This document shows positions 51,613-60,600 of a DNA stretch of 64,000 bases, piece by piece. Both the position numbers and the translations under genes were made by a program. The DNA lies in contig OY294048.1 in NCBI GenBank assembly GCA_958510825.1, positions 11,797,589 through 11,861,588 of the forward strand. Reading direction: 5' to 3'. Each line of letters begins with the position of its first letter. Positions within the stretch are counted from its first letter, which is position 1. Under the pieces are notes generated by a model. It saw nothing but the letters and a program-made list of their open reading frames with translations. It searched no databases and was not told the origin of the DNA. Source of the stretch: Brachypterus glaber. Lineage: Eukaryota; Arthropoda; Insecta; Coleoptera; Kateretidae.

Positions 51613-54600
51613 CGGAAAATTTGTGACCACGATAGTAGAGATATTGATCTTTTGTAAAGTGGCTAACGTGGTAAAAACTATTAATAATAATATAATTAAT
51701 AATAATATATTAAAATTAAATCTTTTTTTTCAATATTTTTGAAAAAAGAAATAATTGAATGAAAACATAAACAAAAATAAAATGGTTAAATAAAATACCA
51801 AACAAACCCCTCCTGTGCACACATTTTTTGTGCCAGCTTTGCATGATGTTCCATCCTTAACTCGATCCTTTCTCTTCATGAAGACGTTATTATTGTTCAG
51901 ACAGTATAGCACACATGGCTCTGCTGCAAAAATAAATATTCTTATAAAACAAGGGTTTCATAAATTGATTTTATTCCAAATTTTTTTATTAACCTAGGTT
52001 AATAACTATAGCTATTATTAAGTTAATAATACATTATTTTACTCCTCACAGCGCACAAGTGCTAAAAAAATATGATATGGTAGTTTCGAGCTATCCAAAA
52101 TCGCCAAAAAACGTGATAGACAAAAAATTATTGGTTACAAAAGTGTCTCATCAAAAATACACTGCCCAGTAAAAGAGCTTTTCCATTTTTCATCTCCGCG
52201 CTAAAATAGATTTTTAATTATCAGATTCACTTTTTGCAACCTCAAAAACCCCAATACTCAAAATTTTCACGAAAATTACCCTTTGTCCCTCATGGGGTTT
52301 AGTTAGAATTTTTATATTATCAGCGACCTCAAAAACCCCAATATACCAATTTTCACGAAAACTACCCCCCACTCCTCAGGGGGTAAATTTAGAATTTTTT
52401 TATTACCAGATTCACTTTCAGCAACCTCAAAAACCCAAATATACAAGTTTTGACGAAAACTACCCCACCCCCCAGGGGGTGAAATTTAAAAAAATTATTA
52501 TAATTCTACAAAAAAAAAAAACTGAAGAAAAATCGTAAACATCTAAGTTAGAAAATCAGTTTTAAGGGTACTACGGTGACTTTTTCAAGTCCTGGACTTG
52601 GGGAATGCTTAATTAAGTAGAATAGTACGAGGTTAAAAACAAAAACAAAACAAACAAAATTAAAGAATAACACTTTTTAAGGGATATTTTAAGCTCCCTT
52701 AAAAGCTATTTGTGGATATTTGTACATGGGAACTTTTTTTCGTAGTTTTTAATGTAGAATAACCTTGCAGTATTGAATTTTTTATTGGTGCATTTTTTAG
52801 TTCTAATTTTTGATTCTCAGAACGTGAAATTGCCTCTAAAATTGCAATTTTCTCGAAAACGGTTGGCTCTACGCGGTTAAAAAATACCTTTTTATGCATT
52901 TTTAACTAAAGAATGCTATTTTATTGAAAAAATGTCAAAAAGTCTACGAATAAACAATTTTAGGGCATTAAAGTGACTTCGACCCCCCCACCCCATTTTG
53001 CACGTTCCTGGTTAAAATTAACAAATAAAAATTATATAAAATAATAAACTTTATCAATGTTAAGTCATGTGCGAAAAACCGTTACTTTAGTTTATAGGGT
53101 TCCAAAGATATTAAATAAAAACTACTTCTCAGATGTATCCTTAGGAGGATCGTAGCTCTCTTAGGGCTTATTTCCGGACCAACCTTTATAGAAACTTTTT
53201 TTCATATTGTTGGACCTAGAATTGACCCCTTAAAATTTTGTATCCTGTATATGAATCACCCTGTGTAGTAAATTTTCTGAAAAAACGCTGTTTTAAACGA
53301 CTTCAGTCAAGGCGTCCTCTTTTCAGTCTGCAAGCTTGTTATGCAAATATAATTTCAGTCACGTTTAATCCTCGTTAAAAGAGTAACATAGTTTGGGATG
53401 GAATTTATACACGACTTGCCACAAAAACCACTGATTAAACAAATTAAGATGCTGCAATGACGTTAAATTACGTTTACGCGAATTTTTAATTAAAAAATCT
53501 ATTTTCATTATTTAAATCTTAATAAAAAACAACTAATTGCTTAATTTGACTGCTTTCTGGAATAAAAGTTTGGAAAATTTTAAGTCTGGAAAGTTAGTCT
53601 TTAAATTATTTAAAATTTACTTTAAATTAATAAGTACACGACTTGGCAAAATAAATACCAATATAAGAATTAAAATGCTTCAATCACATTAAATTTATTT
53701 AATCACAACCATTTAGTAATTGGCTAACTACACATATACATAAAATTTGGAAAATTAATTATTATTATAACTGCAACTTCCCAAAAAGTTAGAAACATCT
53801 CATTTCCCTCCCTTGGTCGGGAAGGCTCTTGTAGCTAACTTCACGTATAATTTGAATTTATTGATTTAAATTTTATGACAAAACAGTTTTAAATACATTT
53901 ATTTTTTTAGGCTAATTACACATGAAGAGTGCAACTAACATAAGAGCCTAACCCACAAAATTATTATTTTACAGGAGAAGCAAAAATGTTTATTTTTTTT
54001 TTCAACAAAAAAAAGTTGAAATAAGGGCCTAAACAATGCCCTTAATTATCAAAATGGCCTAACCCAAACATTTCTAATAAGGTTGTTTTGCATAAGATCT
54101 GCTCTTTGCTAGTCTTAAATAGGCCCAAAGCCTTTTTTCATCAAGAATTGTTAACGGTAAATATTTGGGTGGGGCAAAAAAGTAAATTATTAAAAAAAGC
54201 CTTACCTACACGTTTATTATAAGATTTTTTTTAACTCGTCTTTTCTAGTTATAAATAAGTTTATCACCTTTTTTAAATAAGAATAGTTAACGGTAAATAT
54301 ATGGGTGGGGCAAAAAAACAAATTATTATAATTTGCACCCATAACCTTATTTTGCAATGCATCATTATTAGTATCTATTTAGTACTTTTGATTTTTAACA
54401 GTATATTAAAACAAGCAATTTTACAACAATGTTTTAAAACACTGCTGTAAAATATTTTAGAAATTTATGCATTATAAATTATACATTTAGATAAGCTAAA
54501 TAACATATTTACGCATTTTTTTATGATATGAAAAAATCGTAATAGTCTATATTCTAATATAATGATGTGGCATTACAATATAACCTATTTTTTAAAGATT

Positions 54601-57600
54601 GATTTGATACTTTACTTACGCAAAATGTAATTTTCCACCAGAAGATCAACTTACAAAGCTAAATTAATCCTAGTAACTTTTATAGTTACTAATAATAAAA
54701 TGAAATAAAGTTTAGTATTAAAGATGCTGTACAGTTCATTTCAACAAAACTGGAAAAGTGGGGTTATAAAAAAAAATTACATTGTGAACTATCTTTCATT
54801 TGACAAATATTTGTTTACTTGTTAATAAATTTAGTGTCAATATTGTTATTGCCACATCAATGTCAAAGTCAAAAAATGTTGGTGTATTTTTTTAAAATTG
54901 GGAGAGATAAAGCAGAAAAACAAGAATACTCGAAGAATACTAGTGTAAAACCCATAATTATAATTTTTAAATTAAGGAACTATGAGGAATACCTAGTTGT
55001 AGGAGACCAATATACTAGTAGTGTTTTTTAAAAATAAAGGTATTTAAAACAAGTTTATTAGATACAAAATATATTGATAAGGGGATTTAATAATAGACAT
55101 TTTAGAATAGGGATATTTTAGAGCAGAAATACAGTAATTAACAATAGAGATACGCTTCAAAATCCAAATAGTATTTACTAAACACAAATGCATAGAATAA
55201 CATATGATTTTTGACATGGTTAAACTAACCTTATTTTTCAAACAGGTATAACCCCATTTAAATAATCCACATTCACACAACTAAATTTTATGGAAAGCAT
55301 GAAATTTTACTTAACCCCACTTTTCCAGTTTTGTTGAAATCAACTGTACCATTTATAAATACGAACAGGCTATTTAAACGTATGATGTAACATAACCTTA
55401 CCCTTTGATTTAGGTCATTTTTTGCGCCTATTTGGTGTTTTTAATGCTAATGAGGCGGTGTAACTCTCCCATTTAAACCAATGTAATATAATGCTGACGA
55501 AAAATATACCTTGAAAACTTTAAAACCCTAAAAATTAGCAACATAGCTTCGTGTAAGTCGGACGGACAAACTCATTGGTTTAGGCTGGTTTTGCGTCTGT
55601 GGTGTTTTTATGCTAATGGAGGCCTACTAGGACCTATTAGGACCCGGTCATGGCCCACCTTTTTATACGGGGAGAATGCAACAAAAAATATACCTTAATA
55701 GTATATTAAAGTACTAGTTTCATAACATACTAGTACTAGTACTTTAGAAAACTCGCCGCAAGCGGCTCGTTTTCTAAACTTCTACTTGTGCGCTAAAAAC
55801 GTGTTATGAAATGTGTGCTTTATACAATTTTTTCTATTTTGCTCTAAAATTTAAAAAAACTTACATTTAAATTGATGACTGATTTAGGGATTTTTGTTTT
55901 GGATTGGCATTACAGTTTACACCATGTTTAAAATTCTAAGAAAAAATGATATTTTAATATATTTTATAGTCATCTCTTCTCTTTTTTACTGCAATTAACC
56001 AAGCCACAATTTTAACATGGTAAAAATAACCTAAACACAAAATTTTGTAGAAAATTCAACTTTAAAGCGACATTGACATTTGCACGGAAAACGTCAAGCG
56101 ATAGGCCAGGTCTGTTGCCAACCCAAAAGAACAAAAAGTACAGACCTCTTATGGGCCTATAAGAACACCCAAAATGCGTGTGATTATGAGCTTATAAGAG
56201 TCGCAAAATAGAAAAAAAAACTTTTAAAACCCTAAAGATTACAGAATAAGAATACGGGAAGTACGTACGTCCTGTACACGTACACATAGCTTCATGTACA
56301 AAAAGCCTATTCCTTAAAAATATAATCCTTCTGTTGCGCCTTCGCCAAATTTGTAAATATAATTTCTTTGCCTATACATCAAATAAAATATTTATGGGGG
56401 TCATTAAAAAAAATCACCCTGTAGATAATTGACTATATACTGGGCGCATTATCTATCTGAGTAACAAATTGGATCAAGGAAGCTATGATTAGTGGTTTAA
56501 AAATGACTTTTAGTAATATTTTTGTAGCCCATTGTGCTTTTGATAATTTTTAACATTTAGGTTAAATTGACTGTCATTTTACGTCTTACAAATAATAACA
56601 AAATCTGTTTAAAAAGTAAAACTTTGTTCAAAATTATAATAAAAGTTAGTTTTTATTCATAAAGTGCTATTATAAACTTAAATTTAACATGACCTGAATA
56701 AAATTACGGACCAGTCTTATTTTAACCAAAAAATTCTGTTATAGTGTTTACTTCAAAAATTTATAGAGCACTGTATTATATTACTTTATTTAAACAAAAT
56801 GTTTATAGATTGATGCTTTAGTTTTCTTTTTATGTACTTTTCTTATTATTTCTTCTTGCTAAAGCTAATTATTTGGATTTTTTTATATGTCAAAATAATG
56901 TCTTGATTGACAATAAATTTTAAACAAGATGAAAACCTTACATAAGGAACTAAATATATTCTTCCAACCAAATAACAAGAAACAAATGACCATCAACTCA
57001 GATAGATAATGCGCGGAGTTTATATTTAAATTAAAATTTAAAACATAGTTCGACTAAAACTCTTTATCACTCTGTATTTTTTAAACGAATCTCATTTAAA
57101 AAAATGTTAAAGTTCTAATTTTTTTGTTTCCATTTACACCGTCCTTTTCTATAAAAACTGGGTTGGGTAGGAAAATTAAATGACTTTACTTAATGCCTAA
57201 AATGTATTTGATTAATGTACACAGTATATTTAGCCACTTTGCATGAACTTAGAGTAAAAAATGTTTTTGCCAGAGGGTCGAATTTACAGTTTTTGTGTTC
57301 ACTTTAGTCTAAAATATAGTCTAGAATTTCATTCCCATAGTGAGCCTTAATTTAAATTAGGTTGCGGGTGTCGAAAAATATGAGGTAAATACAAATTACA
57401 CAAACCCACAAAAAAAAACTTTAGGTTAGGGGAAGTCGGAGTTAACTGGGACGCTTTTTTCATATAGTTTTTAAAAACCTGTAAACAATCCATTTCAGAC
57501 TGTGTAAAAAGCTGATTTCCGCAAAAAGACAGTCTGTAGTTATGTCTGTCTGTCCAGGATAATCTGTTTCTGCTATAATTTTAAAATATTTTTAGATAAA

Positions 57601-60600
57601 GACCATATAGATTCCTTACTTAGCGTGCTCGAAAAGGATTGTGGTAAAAATGGTGTGGGAGCAAAATAGTAGTTATGATACAAGGACGAAAAATACTGTT
57701 CGTAGGGACGGTTACGGAGATTGCCATTTCAATAGCAATAAACCAATCAACGTCTCGTATTTTACTTTTGCGGCCTGAGCTGTAAAATTAAACTTTTCGT
57801 ACAGGTTTATTATAAAAAAAGTGGCGCTTTTAGACACAATCGAATAAAAACTGCTTTTTACTTTTTGTTTTGCTGCTGCTGTGTAATTTCTTTGGCATAT
57901 TTAAGACACAGCCTTAGTGCTTATAGCTCATTTGTTTTAATAGGAATTTCTAGGAGATTAGGGGGGTGTGAGTTTCAGCTCACTAATGCTAGAGTTGCAT
58001 TTGTCATGAATTGGTTTGGCCAAGGGCCAAGGGAAGGGGAGGAGTGGGATGGGGGAGGGATGGAAGGAGGAGAGGAATTATGCTTTTTCGAAGTTTTTCG
58101 GTTAAAAAAAAATTGGTGGATTACTTTTAAATACTTACCTTCTTTAATGTAGGGTTTCCACGTCCACAACTTGTCCTTAAACGGCTTGGAATCTGTCTCG
58201 GTACATTGAACGGCTCGAAATGACGGCGATCCATCGGGACACGGCTAGACATAATAAATTTTGGTTAAAAGTTATTGAATATTATATTATTTGCATATTA
58301 AAGAGTTTTAAAAGTATTTGAATACGGTAAGACAAAAACAAGCTGTGAAGATATTTAATTCTACACTTTCCATTATATACTATCCCGAAAAATGTTATAT
58401 TGCATTCTCCCAATTACTTAAAAAAAAATAAAAAATATTTTGACATGTTTTAATTTTAGTAACATAAGTGACTTAATAACCTTCTGCCGCCAAGGGGTCA
58501 CATCTTTAAAACTTTAAATAGGACCAAATATTAAATAACCCCTCATTATAACCCTTAAACAGGCACTCGATTATTAAAAATATCCACTAGCGGCTCGTTT
58601 TCTAAACTTGCGCTAAAAATGTATGTTATGAAACTGGTACTTTAATGTACTATTAAAATTATCGACGCTAATGTATGATTTTATTCACAAACTTAAGATC
58701 TTAACCAGATTTAGGTTAAATATCATTGCATCTGTTTTCCTTTGACAATTTTGCGCTATCTATTGGGGTCAATGCACATTACTATATAATACTCTAGAGA
58801 TGGTATGCGGACATAGACAATCTGAATTAAGCATGTAATATCTATTATTCACAATAATTTGATAATCGGTACAATGCATTAAGTTATAATGGAACATTTT
58901 CCACCTTACTAATATAGTATACAGGTTGTCTTAAATATTTTTACATAGCCTGTATCTCTGATATTAAAAAATTGAGAAAAAAAAACTTAAATATGAACAA
59001 AATAACTTTTATCCACGGCCGTGATTAATGGGCCTATTAATCACGGGTCTGTAAAAATAAACCGTGTAAAATTTAAAACGACCGTGGATAAAGTATAGAA
59101 TTCTACTCGCGTATAATAGCTATTAATCATTCAGGTGATTAGGTCACTCGCCTTTCGGCTCCTGTCCCAAAATTCACCCTCATTGATTAATAGCAATTAT
59201 TATACACTCATTGAATAATATACTATTATCCACGGCCGTGATTAATAGGCCTATTAATCACGGGTCTGTAAAAATAAACCATTTAAACTTCAAAACAGCT
59301 ATGGATAAAGTATAGTATTCTACTCGTGTATGATAGCTATTAATCATTCGGGTGATTAGGCCATAATAATATACTATTAACTACCATGTAAAAAAAAGGG
59401 AACAATATGATATTAAACTAACCTATAAAAAACCTACTGCCTGTAACTGCCCTCACTCTTACTGTCTTTTTAACTAGAGTTTCATATTTCATTATAACGA
59501 AGATATATAATATATTATATTATAGATTATTAAACTGTAGGACACCCTTACGCCTAATATGGTATAACTGGCTTATCTAATGCTTTTAAAATGACTATTT
59601 TACAAGTGAAAATTATATAAGTAAATATTGCACAAGTGAAATAATCAATAATCACCTTGTACTAGTGCAATAACCATCTTGTTTACCTTTTTAATGAAAT
59701 AGTATAATTTGCACTAGTGAAATAGTCTTGAAATATACCCCCCCCACCTAATTATTTAAACCACCTAAACTACAAGCAGCTGTATTTTTGGTAATTTTGC
59801 TTTTAAGCAAATGTTTTTGATTTAATAATTATTATTACTAGAATTATAATAATAATAATAGTTATTATAATTATAATAATAACTATAATTATTATGAATT
59901 ATAATTCATAAAAAAGCTTGAGACCTGCGGTCTCGACCTTTTTATAACGAATTATTAAGTTTCAAACATTTTCTAAGCAAAATTAACAAAAACACAGCTA
60001 CTTGTAGTTTAGCCGGTTAAATTATTAGGTCTCGAGATATAATATATGAATATTACATACATTTCAATAAGTTTTAATGTTACAAAAAGAGTTTATTTTA
60101 TAATGATTTAAATTTATTATATTAATTTAAAACTTATAGAATTAATGAAATTTTATTAAAATATTGAATTTTTGCGTAAAAATAACCATGTTATATTATA
60201 CATTAATACAATACAATACACTTTTTTAATAATATAGTTATTAGTATAAGTAAAGTATAACTAATATATCGATGGCCTAGGGTACAAATGTGCTAAGTAC
60301 CGGATGGCCTAGCGTACAAATGTGCTAAGTACCGGATAGCCTAGCTTAAAAATATGCTACCGTAACCGTTACCGGTTATTATAATATTATTATTATAATA
60401 TACATATTATGATATTATCACAATAGTTGTGAATTTAAAATTATTGTAAATGAAAAAGCTCTTACTTGAACATTACAAGTTTTCACTTTTCTTCTTTCTC
60501 CCAGGCAATATCGTCCTTTGTTCTGTGGCACTGGATTATTGCAGTCCCGTTCCGCTGACATGGTTCCTATTCCACAGGTTCTAGAGCAGGAACTCCATGC

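Noticed and set aside
57865..58169. ORFs of 64-95 codons around ADAMTS exon 3
   Set aside because: The plus-strand frame reads the opposite strand and the G-rich tract. The minus-strand frame includes the true end of exon 3 but then runs into the intron past the donor.
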